64,000 nucleotides of DNA, from contig OY755040.1 of assembly GCA_963576565.1 (NCBI GenBank), positions 23,192,543 to 23,256,542 of the forward strand. The letters run 5' to 3'. Shown piece by piece: positions 1-56,984 of the stretch (its first letter is position 1; every line of letters starts with the position of its first letter). Source of the stretch: Aspidapion aeneum (taxonomy: Eukaryota > Arthropoda > Insecta > Coleoptera > Brentidae). A program made the translations under genes and the position numbers. Below the pieces are notes generated by a model. That model saw nothing but the letters and a program-made list of their open reading frames with translations. It made no database searches and was not told the DNA's origin.

Positions 1-236
1 TCAAATCATTTGTTATGAATGAAGGAAATTATTAATTATATTTACTAACACGAATAAAAAATTTGTTTGCAAATAAGCAAGAAAAAAGCGGGAAAAACTC
101 ACGATTGCAATGTGTATTAAATGAAGCGCGCTTATCTGAGGTCTACTAGTGACGTAAGCAAGACGCCGCCTACCGCTGAACGATTCGAGCTAATAGGCAA
201 TCCTGTGTGTTTAGGATCGTGGGTGACTAGTCACTA
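1..236. repeat. dispersed repeat, near-identical copy at 25567-25806
   Basis: Starts tcaaatcatttgtta and contains gcaagaaaaaagcgggaaaa. The same order of sequence recurs at 25567-25806 with few differences. There it ends an element whose other, diverged end is near 23760, so this copy is probably the right end of a second such element entering from outside the window. Confidence 0.75.
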
Positions 237-1010
237 AGCTACGGGAAAACTTAAAACAACGCATCTACTCTAAAAATTTTTAAAAGGATGGGTTGCTTTA
301 AAGTTCTTTTCGTACCTTAAGTAACGTTTTACATAATTTTCCTTAAAAAAATATTTTTCAAACAAACTTGCTTTCATTAACACAATATATTTTTAAAACA
401 AACTTGCTTTCAGCACAATATATTTTTCACACAAACTTGCCTGCTAGACCCAATTTCGTCTGATTAATATTAAACATTTTTTGAATAAAAATCTCGTTCA
501 AACTCGCCAATGTATTTCAAGAACCTTGGATTGTTTTGAGTCCATTAAAGTTTTTTATCAGAAGGTCAAGATCTACATACTAAAATTTTACTAAAATCAG
601 ACATTATACGAAATTTCATTTAAAGTGTGCCTTGGCCTTTATCAACAAACAAAAGATTCAAGATTTAATAAAAAACAAATCACTGCTAAACTACTATTCC
701 TCTGACGGGTATCGAGCTTTTTTTGGTAAATTACAAATGCAATCCGAAATTACGGTACCCTACAAAAGTAGAGCAACATCCTAAAATTGTATACAAATCT
801 GATCCTGTACCAACTATCAAAGAACAAGTGATACATTTGAAAACTTCCACAAAATCATGTAGTGCCATTTTGTCACATATTAAAAAAAGCTAAAAAAAAC
901 TTTCTGCGGAATTTTAGGCAAAAGTACCATTCGAAACCTAAAAACTATATGGCAATTTACCAACAATTGGACAAAGGATAGTATACATATAGTCCACAGT
1001 ACACCGGTCT
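237..1010. other. intergenic, one dispersed-repeat segment
   Basis: No coding signal. A short direct duplication of an acaaacttgctttca motif sits at about 360-440. Bases 745-1000 (tacaaaagtagagcaac, tatacaaatctgatcctg, caattggacaaaggatagta) resemble 5085-5310 and parts of 26625-27160, so they belong to a dispersed repeat. Confidence 0.5.
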
Positions 1011-1014
1011 GTTT

Positions 1015-1582
1015 TAGCTCACACTACTACTATACTATTATAGTAGTGTGAGCTATGGTGATCCTAATTTCTTCGAAAAAAAAAATTGCTTTGATTTAAA
1101 AAATTTTTATATATCTTTACATTTCAGATGATTTTGAAACTTTTTTGTCGCGCCATCTGTCTATCTGTCCGTCTGTATGTCTGTCTGTAACGACCAACCC
1201 GCATAGTTCAAAAACCGCTTGCCCGATTTGAATGAAATATATAAATATAATTTGGTACTTAGGTTGGGTCTTGGGAAAATTAACAAAATCCACCGAACGC
1301 AAGGCAAATAAAAGGGTGAGGGTAGATTTAAAAAATTAGAGTTTATGTGAAAATATGGCGTGTGTGATATCAAACGAAAGGTAATTGAGTCTGGAGTTAA
1401 AATACATTTTAGTTAAAAAAAGGGTGAAGTAGATTTAAAAAAATTAGAGTTTAAGTCAAAACATGGCTTGTGTGGTATTAAACGAAAAGGTAATTGAGTC
1501 TGGAGTTGAATAAAATATATTTCAGTTTTAAGTTATATTAGCTCACACGTACACTATAACTATAGTATCTAGTGTGAGCTTA
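1015..1582. mobile_element. small element bounded by terminal palindromes
   Basis: Each end is an imperfect hairpin built from AGCTCACAC...GTGTGAGCT (1015-1055 and 1549-1582). Inside is a tandem duplication of about 105 bp (1313-1420 and 1421-1530; both contain agagttta and ggtaattgagtctggagtt) and a polypyrimidine gtctgtctgt run. No coding capacity. The class is not recognised. Confidence 0.55.
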
Positions 1583-1599
1583 GGTGCCTATATGCCTAT

Positions 1600-2110
1600 A
1601 TATTGGCAGACTATTTTAACGTTGAATTTAGGTACATAGCTTTATTTTTCCGAGACACCCAACTTTTTCTGCGAAAATTCTTAAAAGTGATTCCTAACAG
1701 AGTACGCGGACGCAGAAATCTTTGGAGCTTCGGACTGAATAAACCAACCATGCGATTTTGAGGACAATGTTGTCATTTACTTTCAAGCACACTATTTAAG
1801 TCACAGAAAACAAATATCCAGTTATTAATTCTATATTGTTACTTTTTTCATCTCATAATATAAATTACGAGATGCAAAAAGCAACAGAAGAATTAGTAAC
1901 CGGATATCTTCTTCGGACTAAAAAAATGTACTTGATAGTAAATGGCACATTGTCAGCCCGAAGCTCGAAAGATTTCCGCGCCCGCGCAAAAGAGAACTGG
2001 AAATTCATCATTTGTCGAACTATTAATAATTGGTACAGGATCAGATTTATATAAAATTTTAGGGAGTTTTTCTACTTTTGGCCGACACTGTATGTCATCT
2101 AGTTTTTTAG
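1600..2110. repeat. diverged copy of the foldback element at 22991-23437
   Basis: Shares ordered blocks with 22991-23437: a tacatagctttatttt start, the cttcgga block, the palindromic centre around 1855-1875 (tctcataatataaattacgaga) and the cccgaagctcgaaaga block. The two halves pair with each other, so it is a foldback repeat. Small ORFs here are not credible genes. Confidence 0.6.
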
Positions 2111-2206
2111 TCATTACGTTATAACAGTCATTACGTTATGACATAACTTGGAGTGTATAGCCAAAAGTACCTAATATTTCTTATCGTTTTCTTGCTTATT
2201 AGAAAG

Positions 2207-3132
2207 GGGCGAGGGCCAAAACATCGAAACACAAAATGTCGAAAATACAAAATGTCGAAAACAAAATATCGAAATTTAAAATGTCGAAACTACAAAATGT
2301 CGAAGTTACAAAATGTCGAAAGGCAAAATGTCGAAATTACATAATATCGAAATTACAAAATGTCGAAATTACAAAATGTCGAAATTACAAAATATCGAAA
2401 TTACAAAATGTCGAAATTACAAAATGTCGAAAATCAAAATGTCGAAATTACAAAATGTCGAATTACAAAATGTCGAAATTATAAAATGTCGAAATTACAA
2501 AAAATTTGCAGTGTTGTAGTTTAGTTTGGTTAGGTTAGGTTCGGTTTGGTTCGGTTCGGCTAGATTTGATTAGGTTCGATTCGGTTCGGTTAGGTTTGGT
2601 TTGGTTCGGTTCGGATTCACACCCTCTAGGATCCTGGGAAAGCAGTCAGGAAAGTTTTTTTGGTTCAGTTTGCTTTGGTTCGGTTCAGTTCGGCTCGGCT
2701 AGATTTGATTAGGTTTCATCAGGTTAGGTTTTTGAAACTTTCTATTTTCATGTGGTTAGGTCAGATTAGGTTTAGTTAGATTAGGTTAGGTAATGTCAGG
2801 GTCGGGTTAGGTTAAGGTTTAGAAATTTTCTATTTTTGTTTTTTGATATTTGTTAATTTCGACATTTTGTAATTTCGACATTTTGCTTTTCGACATTTTG
2901 TAATTTCGACATTTTGTAATTTCGACATTTTGTAATTTCGACATTTTGTAATTTTGACATTTTGTAATTTCGACATTTTGTAATTTCGATATTTTGTAAT
3001 TTCGACATTTTGCCTTTTAACATATTGTAACTTTGACATATTGTAACTTCGACATTTTGTAACTTCGACATTTTGTAACTTCGACATTTTGTAATTTCGA
3101 CATTCTGTCTTTCGATGTTTCGTTCGCCGCCC
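2207..3132. mobile_element. Foldback-like element with 16-bp tandem-repeat arms and 9-bp TSD
   Basis: Flanked by the 9-bp direct repeat attagaaag (2198-2206 and 3133-3141). The ends are inverted: GGGCGAGGGCCAAAACATCG on the left, and the complement of the right end reads GGGCGGCGAACGAAACATCG. The arms (about 2222-2505 and 2855-3118) are tandem copies of a 16-bp unit, ttacaaaatgtcgaaa, in opposite orientation. The centre (2518-2820) is a run of TTAGG, TTCGG and TTTGG pentamer variants interrupted by an acaccctctaggatcctg motif also found in the element at 60899-63440. The long MSKLQNVE-type ORFs here are repeat translations, not genes. The structure matches Drosophila FB elements. Confidence 0.82.
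2518..2820 (+). repeat. degenerate TTAGG/TTCGG pentamer tract
   Basis: Runs of ggttaggttaggttcgg and ggttcggttcggtt, with variants TTAGG, TTTGG and TTCGG, fill the centre of the Foldback-like element. TTAGG is the ancestral insect telomere unit, but the tract is too irregular to be a recent telomeric insertion. Confidence 0.6.
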
Positions 3133-3425
3133 ATTAGAAAGAGATTTTGTGGGCACACATATGAAACTGTAACCATACTGCTAATTTTTAATTCAATACT
3201 CATCGCATCGTAGGGAATAGCACCAGATAAATATTGTTATTTCACAGTGAGTTCACAAAACATAAGAGTCGGTCCTTGCTTGTTTATACAGTGCTGTTTC
3301 GGATAAAAACAAAATGCGCATTTATCTATAATTTCAAAATTATTTTAAAAGCACCTGCGCAATCTCAACAGTTTATTTATTTCACGGATTATACGGAATT
3401 TTTGCCTTTAATGCAAATACTGTGT

Positions 3426-3742
3426 ACAGGGTGAATTTTCGTCCATTTTTGCCCTATATTCATAGAGTTTTGCATCATGGTATTATCAGGTATAACTGCA
3501 AAAATCTAATCTTTCAACACTAACTTGTAGATAGGTAGAAGGCTAAGTTTTATGTGCAGTATGTCACGGATAGGCAAAAAATCTTTTAGATTAATATTAC
3601 GGAACAAGTGATTTTCTCAAAAAAAACGTTTTTTTATCTCCATCTGTAGACACACTGTGTATGTACATAAAACTATCTAACTTAGTTTCTATACCTCTAA
3701 AACCACAACCGTATGCCCGTAAAACCCAAAATCACCCTGAAC
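3426..3742. repeat. ACAGGGTG-ended repeat, weak inverted ends
   Basis: Begins acagggtgaattttc and ends aaatcaccctgaac on the opposite strand, the same terminal type as the better elements at 7107, 9813, 29368 and 34632. The internal arms are only weakly paired. Confidence 0.4.
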
Positions 3743-5215
3743 CATACATAATAGTTATTTATAATAATAAGCAACAATTTACAACAATAATTAATAAAGG
3801 CAGAAAATCTAGTCAATACTAAATTGACAATGTTTATGATTTATACTTACAATTTTTTTTCTAAAGATAACTTTGATCTAAGTAGACCATTGAAAATTGT
3901 GTTTTTTTTGTTCTATAAAATATTTTATGTAAATCTTGGTCTCTTGTATTTTTTTTTGTTTCTTATAAATCTTCCCGTTAGTCCCAAAAATATAAACATT
4001 AAAAACCAACAAATTTAACAATCACAGCCTCTAAGCTAGGCGAACTGATGAACTTGAGGTAAATAAAAATGTAAAATAAATAAATAAAAAATGTAAAAAA
4101 CAAAGAAAAAAGAAAAAAGCAATACAATCAGGCAAACCCAAAAACATTACACACAGGTTAACTTTTGGGGACATCTTTATCTTGTAATTATGTTGTCGTA
4201 CTATCTACAGGCCCAGATTTCGAAAGCAGTTTCTAGAAAAAAGGAAAATTTGTAAACCCCATTCGATTGCCCGTAGTTTTTAACACAAAACTGTCAAGTT
4301 GTATTAAATTTGTTTACAAAATGGCGACGATATTTCAGTATTTGAAAACAACTGTAGATGTTTTAAAATTTCGATACAGCATCTAAATCTAATTGGGCTC
4401 GGAATCGCGCCACTTTTTTCCCATTTAACCAAAATCATTAAATAAATTATAAGGGAAACATTTCGGAAAATATACATTCCGTATACAAATTTAATAACAT
4501 TTGGATCGCAAAAAAGTAAGCCCTTTAAAACGCTCCGGGATGTTTCTAAACTAATTAAACTAAATTTTCGTTGGAGAGATCCTCTATAGAATTTAAAGCT
4601 AGTATAGAACAAGATGTAGTTACCCACAAAAGTTCAAACTGTGTATAATTTTTAGCTACAAATGTAAAATGACTGTATAAATATAAAAAGCTACCGAAAA
4701 AGCTACCAACAATAAAACTCAGCTACCTATGTACTTAGCAAAGATAATAAAATGTTGTAAATGTCACATACAGATTAAAAATTCGACCATTTTTATTTTA
4801 AATAATTGAGATTATGATAAAGAAACCAAACACCGGAATTCCCCGAATTTTTTTGTAAAGATATATTTTACAATTTTGAAGAAACACTTTACTTTTAATT
4901 GATATTTTTAATGATAACAATAAAAGGTATTTGTGACTCATGCGGTTATACCAGTAAAAGCATCCTATACCGTGTGTCTCATTTAAAACGCACCAACAAG
5001 GATTCAAGAACTTTTAGAAAATTTAGAAAAATCTTGAGATATCGATTAATTTTTAAAGGACAGTTTTTGCAATCTACAGTACCTACCAAAAGTGGAGAAA
5101 CCACCTAAAATTGTATATAAATCTGATCCTTTAAGTATCAAATCACAATTTTGGTGCATTCGAAAACTTCAATCTAGTCCTCAGGTCATGTGCTAAAAAA
5201 AATGTTTTTTCTGTG
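3743..5215. other. no gene recognised
   Basis: AT-rich. Short ORFs at 3824-4018 and on the minus strand at 4304-4627 have no recognisable motif and composition like the surrounding DNA. From about 5085 the sequence joins the dispersed repeat seen at 745-1000 and 26625-27160. Confidence 0.5.
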
Positions 5216-5218
5216 TAA

Positions 5219-6930
5219 TTGTACGCAAAGATGGCAAGTACCATTGGAAAGAGATGTAAAAGTTATATACGCCCTGAAAATTTCACAATTGGACAAAGGG
5301 TAGTACATATAAATTTAAGAGATCAAGATGAAGTATCGACTGTAAATTCAATGGTATTAGATGAAGACTCATTGGGCGAAGATATCACAGAAATTATTAA
5401 TAATCTTGATCCAAAAAAATTTTGCGGTAACAATGACCTATCTGTTAAAATTGCTAAAAAACTTAAAAGGGAGTTAATTCCAATTTTAAAATATTTATTT
5501 CTATTGACATTTAAAAAACCAAAATTTCCAGAAAAAATTAAAATTTCAAAGGTAACAGGCAATTTTTAAAAATGGAAGTTTAGATAATCCAAGCAACTAT
5601 AGACCCGTTTCAGTTCTTCTAAAATACTTGAAAAAGTTATGTATAAAAAATTATAAAATTTCATGGAATCTAACATTATTTTCTATGAGGGACAATATGG
5701 TTTTCGTGACTCTAGGGATACAGACTGCTGCCTTGGATCTAATTACAGATATACAAATAAGTATTGATAACAACCGAAAAGCTTGCCGTGTGTCTTTAGA
5801 CTTAAAAAATTATATAACACGGGAATAAGGGGCAAAACTTACGTCTATTTTAAGAGCTATTTGGAAGATCGACAACAATTTGTAAAAATTAATAAAAATC
5901 AAAGTTCATTAAAAAAAATTACTTGTGGTGTACTACAAGTAGTAGTAGTAGTGGGGGGGGGGGTTGACCCGCAGGTACTACAAAGTTCAGTGCGTTCACC
6001 AGTTTTATTTTTAATACACATCAATTCAATAGAAAAACTAAAATTAAATGGAAATAATTAGATTATTTGCAGATGATACGACACTCATATATAAAGGAAA
6101 AAATTTTTATGAAATAAAAATTAATATTTCAATTGATTTAAAAATCTTACAAAATTGGCTTCAAACAAACAAATTAACTAATAATGAACAAAAAAATACA
6201 ATTAAATTTGAAAACAATACCAAAGTATATAAAAAATCAATAAAATTTTTAGGACTTCACATAAATGAAAGTTTAACGTTGAAAGAACATATAAATAGTA
6301 TGACATCAAATTTATCTCGTTTAGTGGGTGTACTATATAAGGCAAGATATTAAATTCCATTAAAATATTTAAAAAGTATTTATGACATATTATTTCACTC
6401 AAAGATTCAATAATTGATTTCAATTTAAGGATCTGCAAATAACTCAATATTAAAGCCAATAAAAAAGTTACATAATAAAATTATTAAATGTATTCATAAA
6501 CTTCCATGTTTAGAACCAACAGTCAATTTGTATGGATAACCACTTGGTTATTATCAATATTCATTCACACACTATTAACAAAACAAAAAATATCAAATTT
6601 AAATATTCAAAGAAATGATAATTGTCATCATACAACTCGTCAATTTTTTTTTTTATTAATTTTAAAACTAATATTGACAACAAAGTTTATAGTATTCAGG
6701 TATTAACATGTACAATAATCTACCTCAAAGCATTAAAGACATTAAACCTCTTTATTTATTTAAAAAATGTACAAAACAATATTTTCTGAAATTAAATTAA
6801 AATAAAATGAAAGTTAGACAACTAGCTTTTATTTGGCTTCAGTTTTCAGTTGTTTATATTATTTTTATTATGAAATTATGTTTATTAAGACATTAAGTTT
6901 GTTGGGAAATAAATTGAATTAAAAAAAAAA
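5219..6930 (+). pseudogene. non-LTR retrotransposon reverse transcriptase, dead copy (CR1/Jockey-like)
   Basis: Read through frameshifts and stops, the plus strand gives RT motifs in order: LDPKKFCGNNDLSVKI (about 5408), ISKVTGNF..GS (about 5545), YRPVSVL-like sequence (about 5600), ETAALDLITDIQI-like sequence (5728), TCGVLQ (5921) broken by an insertion, VRSPVLFLIHINSIEKL (5992), LFADDTTLIYKG with the catalytic DD (6063), SIKFLGLHINESLTLKEHI (6236), then a decayed 3' part to a poly-A-like end near 6930. There is no upstream endonuclease domain, so it is 5' truncated. Clade assignment is approximate. Confidence 0.87.
5939..5974 (-). mobile_element. 36-bp 3' tip of a non-LTR element, with 9-bp TSD
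   Basis: A gtagtagtagtagt/poly-G/ttgacccgcag block interrupts the RT motif GVLQGS and is flanked by gtactacaa on both sides (5930-5938 and 5975-5983). The same 3' end (tagtagtagtgggg...ttgacccgcag) closes the RNase H-bearing fragment at 61237-61837, which identifies the family. Confidence 0.85.
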
Positions 6931-7106
6931 TAGCAAAAATGATCAATCTGAGAAAAATATTGGTCATTTTTAGCACTTTTAAAATTTTATCATCATTTGT
7001 TCAATTATTGTGAAATTTTTAGGTTATATATTACTTTTACTTTACTTCTGAATATTGCCTTAAATTACACAAAAATTTTTTTTTTTTTGCTTTTTTTTTA
7101 AAGATG
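6931..7106. other. AT-rich spacer
   Basis: A small local inverted pair (aaaatgatcaatctgag / ttggtcatttttag) is visible; otherwise nothing. Confidence 0.5.
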
Positions 7107-8135
7107 ACAGGGTGTCCCAAATTGGGCACTTTTAGGGGGTTTAAGGTACTTCTAGGGGAGACAGAGAAAAACTGACCACGCATTGCGAGGCTCAAATTTC
7201 AAGAGAAGACTTATAGTGAAAACCGCATTTTGAAATATCGTCTCGTCTTTGAGCTACGGGGGCTGTTTGAAAAGTCTGCATTTTTGAAGGGGGTCTATAA
7301 CTTCGTTATTAGTGGAAATTTAGATTTCGAGTAAATTACAGTTTTATAGACTTTGTCACGAGGAATTCACCCGCTAAATTATATTTTAACTGTCGCTTTT
7401 TAGTTTTTGAGATATGACATAAAGTTGCATTTTTTCTTATGGAATGGCCTATATTTTAATTAATTTTCGAATTCGTCATTGAATTCTTTTCAAAATGATG
7501 TATCATACGTCATAGTTTGATTGAGCGGTTTAGGAGATATTCAGCTTTTTCACTTATTTCTAGTGCGCTATGATTTCCTGCTGAGGCAGATAAAGGCACT
7601 CCAGTATTTTTATTATTTTACACAGTCACAAATATAGTAAGGCTGGTTTGGAAAAATTATAATTCAGCTGACAACCCTCAAAGCCTAGTTATAAAAAGTT
7701 TTTAAAAAATTATACATATTTCAAAATAAAATTAAAACGCTTTTGTGCAAAATAATTTCATATCAAAGCGCAATGTCAAATTGTTTAAACAATTGAAAAC
7801 AATGACAAAACGCCAAGACGCAAGGCCAACTTTGCATAGTATAAGACAACAAAACTATAGGAGCATTGAAGTAGAATTTGACCGCAAGGCTTTCACGTCA
7901 ATGGCGCATGAAGTCATTCAACGCACACTAGACAAAAATAAAAAACTTTAATTATCTCCGAAACCGCTCAATCAAACTATGACGTATTATGATACATCAT
8001 TTTAAAAAGAATTCAATGACGAATTCGAAAATTAATTAAAATATAGGCCATTCCATAAGAAAAAATGCAGTTTTTCTCTGTCTTCCCTAGAAGTACCTTA
8101 AACCCCCCAAAAGTGCCCAATTTGGGACACCCTGT
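7107..8135. mobile_element. ACAGGGTGTCCC foldback element
   Basis: Terminal inverted repeats of about 68 bp (7107-7174 and 8068-8135) begin ACAGGGTGTCCCAAATTGGG. A second pair of arms (about 7420-7535 and 7952-8068; ggaatggcctatatttt, atgatgtatcatacgtcat) follows inside. The unpaired left section 7175-7420 is missing from the right. A 68-codon ORF at 7745-7951 in the loop has no recognised motif. Non-autonomous. Confidence 0.82.
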
Positions 8136-8962
8136 ACCTAAAATCGGCGAAGCACTTGAACTGAGAACGAGGTTAAAGTTTTCAAACGCACCACTTGCTC
8201 CTTGATAGTTGGTACAGGATCACTTTTGGTCGGTACTGTATCATTTAGCAGCAGTGTAAAATTAACTACCTAATAAATAACCTTTCGAAAGTCCACTCGG
8301 ACTAGTGATTAATAGAAAGACACCCTCCTTTAAAACTAAATCGACGCGTCTTGGAGTCTTTCCAAATTTCAAGCGGGTTTTCTCTAATACTGGGTGGTAC
8401 GTTTTAAATAAGACTTATATAATATGCGCCATAAATACCTAGAATATTGCAAAAATAAGTTTCTTTAAAAGGATGGTCTACGAGTATAATTTTTAACTAC
8501 TATTAGCCAGGCACCGCTTATGAAACCGACAAGAATACCCCAGTAAGTAAGTACTTTACGAGCCCTGAAATATACAGTACTACCCACATTGTATTGGACT
8601 TTCCTCTTGGAACACTTAACTTTAGAACTTTTAATGGTTTTATATTTTCTTAAACTTTTTGGTTCTTTATTTTTATCTTTAATCAGCCGTCATCTCGAAT
8701 GCTCAAGGGTGCCAGAGTGGCAATTCTTAAATTAGAACCCTTTGACTACTAAAATCAGCAATAAAATTTTCTCTATACCCCAAATCCAGGTTAGGCCCGA
8801 AATTGCCAATTATCTTCCTGACCATTTAAAATTCAATGAGGACAATTTTGAAATAAACATAAAAGTTCCAAAGTTCAAAAGAAATGCTCTAGAAGGATTC
8901 CATATATTTTAATGGATACTGCAACCATAATATAAATATGGTAGTTGACAGAAGCACCGATC
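8136..8962. other. no gene recognised
   Basis: Contains a ggttggtacaggatca block related to the dispersed repeat at 745-1000. No conserved ORF or splice-supported exon seen. Confidence 0.45.
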
Positions 8963-9139
8963 GAGGGTGTTCACAGACTAGAGCGTTTGTTTTGACGTCC
9001 CGAAACGCTCAGCAGATCTTCCTCTTTTTTTTAAATGGCTTGCATTGAAGAGCTGCCGTGCGCATGGGTGTGTCAAGCCTGAGACGCCAGGCTTCCAGGA
9101 TGCAGTGACCCTAAACGCTCGAGCTTGTGAACACCCTCT
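8963..9139. mobile_element. MITE with AGGGTGTTCAC ends
   Basis: Inverted ends: left agggtgttcacagactagag; the complement of the right end reads agagggtgttcacaagctcg. About 177 bp, GC-richer than its surroundings, no coding capacity. Overlapping ORFs on both strands are shadows. Confidence 0.65.
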
Positions 9140-9812
9140 GTATGTGCTTTCGCTAACTACCTTATTGATATCCTGCAACGAACATAATCGAAATGGGCGA
9201 TTGCATTCACAAACTCATCAATATTTTCCAAGACTATTCCAAAATCATTTAAAACCTAAACCTCAAGTCTCACAGCCAACGCATTAAACATTGTCGTAAA
9301 AGTTAAACATTGTCATAAAAGTTCAAAGTTCAAAAATAATAATTGTATGAACTCGAAAACAATATGGTTTTTGTCTAGAAATCGTTTTTAAACAAAAATT
9401 TACAAGAAAATCAAATTGACTTTAAAAAGAATTACTAAAAATAGCAACATACAACCATGTAATCCAGATTAAGGTAACTACGTGACAACTTATCCAGATT
9501 TCAGAAACGGTAGGACATACAATTTTGGATAAATTGTAAAAAAGGGGCACTATTCCGAGCGCAATCAGAAGCTCTATCTAAATTTAAAAGATCAAAAATA
9601 TCGAGCAAGAACTAAAACTGCCTTTGTTATTAATTATTATTCATTTATTGCTCGATATTTTAAAAAACCCCTGTAGATATTCCTAACTTTGATACATCAG
9701 ATTTCGCTCAGAATTTCCAATTTAATCAATATTTTATATCTTACCGTTCTGGAAGTACCTACAAGACTCCATATAGTTACTTTTATCTGAGACACCGTGT
9801 ACACAGGGTGTA
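9140..9812. other. no gene recognised
   Basis: Near 9285-9330 a short direct duplication (aacattgtcrtaaaagtt) is visible, and gctcgatatttt inverted sequences lie near 9600 and 9650. No coding signal. Confidence 0.45.
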
Positions 9813-10445
9813 AATGGTCTAACTTACAATATTTTATTGATGGTGATAGAGGTCAAAATAAGAAAATAAGTTCATATAACATGGGGGTTAATACTATTTT
9901 GTTTTCGAGATACACGAGTATCAAAGTTGGCGATTTTTAAAACTTTTTTGGTGATAACTTTCTTTAAAAACACGGCAAAATTTTAAAATTTGCTAAAGTT
10001 GTGTATCAAAATAAGAACAATAATTAGATAAAAAAATCATTTTGAAAAAAATTATGCGGACAAATTTTTTCAAGAAAAACTCGATTTGTTAATGTTTTAT
10101 GTTATAAACAAGTCTCTAGGTAGCCATAATAATAACATATCGTTGATATTTTTTATTAAGTTTATGTACGCAAAAATATTTTTTTTATCCATTTTTGGAG
10201 GTAACTTTGGCAGGCTGTAACTTCTGAACTTGTCATTTTATCAACAAATTTATACATTTTTGAATTAAAATTAGCCAGGTAATTATTTGGCTGTGGTAAA
10301 TTAAAAACCTTTGTTTCCCCCCACTCCTCAAACTTCCTATATCTTAAAAACAGAGAAACCCCCACATTATTTGAAGTTTTTTCTTATTTTGACCATCTCT
10401 ATCACCTATTAAAATATTGTGATTTTTCAGCTTACAACTAACCAT
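9813..10445. mobile_element. ACAGGGTG foldback element
   Basis: Starts acagggtgtaaatgg. Arms at about 9838-9925 and 10325-10440 pair (gatagaggtcaaaataagaa against the complement of ttcttattttgaccatctct). The right terminus has lost the ACAGGGTG end. The minus-strand ORF 10162-10365 in the loop has no recognised motif. Confidence 0.68.
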
Positions 10446-10989
10446 AAGTAACCGTAAATCAAGTGCCAAACATAATTTATGTATTGGCGTACATAGCAAC
10501 AAATTAAACAGCGATAGGCGTGAAATTTTTTGCTATAAAAAATTTTTGGGTTTCATAAATCAAATGAAAGAAAAAACGAATAAGCTGTGAAAAAAAGTAT
10601 TTTAACCTTCCAAAAGAAGTGAGGTTAAAATCAGTTAACAATGACCGAGCACGCCTAACATTGATTTTTAATTAAGTCTGGTCTCATGAGCGCAAAATGA
10701 TCCTACGACTGGTTTCTGAGATCTAAGGGCAAGTTTGAATCTTTTGTTTTTGCAAAAAGTAGAATTAATGTTTTTGATAAGGCGTAATCGGGTATCAGGT
10801 ATAGTGTTGATAAAATCCATTTAAAACGTCACATTGGCTACAGGGCGATAGACAGATATCCATATCGCTGTGGCGTCACCAATGATCATGATCCATTTGT
10901 TGTCATAGTCTCGCCAAAAGTTATACTATATAGTCTTGGGAAATATGTACGAGAGCCATCTCTGTGATTTATCGCGAGCTATTCCACCG
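10446..10989. other. Efa6 3' flank, possible 3' UTR
   Basis: Immediately downstream of the Efa6 stop on the minus strand. No transposon boundary is clear. It should contain the 3' UTR, but I could not choose a polyadenylation signal. Confidence 0.4.
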
Positions 10990-56178
<45,189 letters not shown>

Positions 56179-56561
56179 CTAAAAAAAGAAAAAAAACTTA
56201 AATTTATATTAAAGCGGGGTTCCTACACAATGTACAGGGTGTTTCCATATATTTAAACCAAGATCTACAGTGCTTATTATAAGAGATGCAAAAACGTGTT
56301 AATGCAAAAGTTGTAGGGTTTATTCTAACCCGCCAGAAAATATTCTCTAACAAATGAATATCGCAAACTTATAAAAAAACACAAACGTGGTAAATCTCTT
56401 ACGGAACAACCTAAACAGAAAATGAATAAATATATTCTTTCTGAATTCAAAAATATATAATTTTAACATTTGACCCAGCTATTTTTAAAATCTTTGCTTT
56501 TAAAAACCTTTGCATCATTTAGTTCCGTGCTGTAGAAGCGTAAAACGCACATACTATTCGC
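56179..56561. other. intron upstream of Efa6 exon 1, ACAGGGTG repeat
   Basis: 56235 reads acagggtgtttccatatatt, another terminus of the ACAGGGTG type, without a detected partner. Confidence 0.4.
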
Positions 56562-56984
56562 CCAGAATAAAATGAGGCGCAAAAGAGATGGCTCAACTCA
56601 ATCTATATCCCTCTGTTTACAGCACTTTTATCTTACTGGTTGGTCTTCATTTTTAGCAAATTTACCATAAACAAAATTTTAATATTACAAGAAAACACGG
56701 TACTCGTCTGGTACGTTTAACCAAATCGACTCCAGCCCGTTTATAATTCACACCCTTTTATTGGGTTTCTATTGTTATCGCTGGGCTCAAACAGGATGAC
56801 TAGGCACGTTTCATACACATTCGAAAATTCAAAAAGAAATAGTGGCGTATCATTTACACTTTTTTAATTTTTTAATAAAACTGTGTGGAGTTCCAATTTT
56901 GAAGATATAGCGAATGGTTTTGGATTTTTGAAATTTTTAGAAACTCAATTGGTATTTTTTTAGGTTTCTAGATTCGTACGCACC

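Noticed and set aside
2236..3203. Long open frames made of MSKLQNVE-like repeats on both strands
   Set aside because: They are translations of the 16-bp tandem repeat, whose length is not a multiple of three but lacks stops in several frames; the mirror-image arms give the same on both strands.
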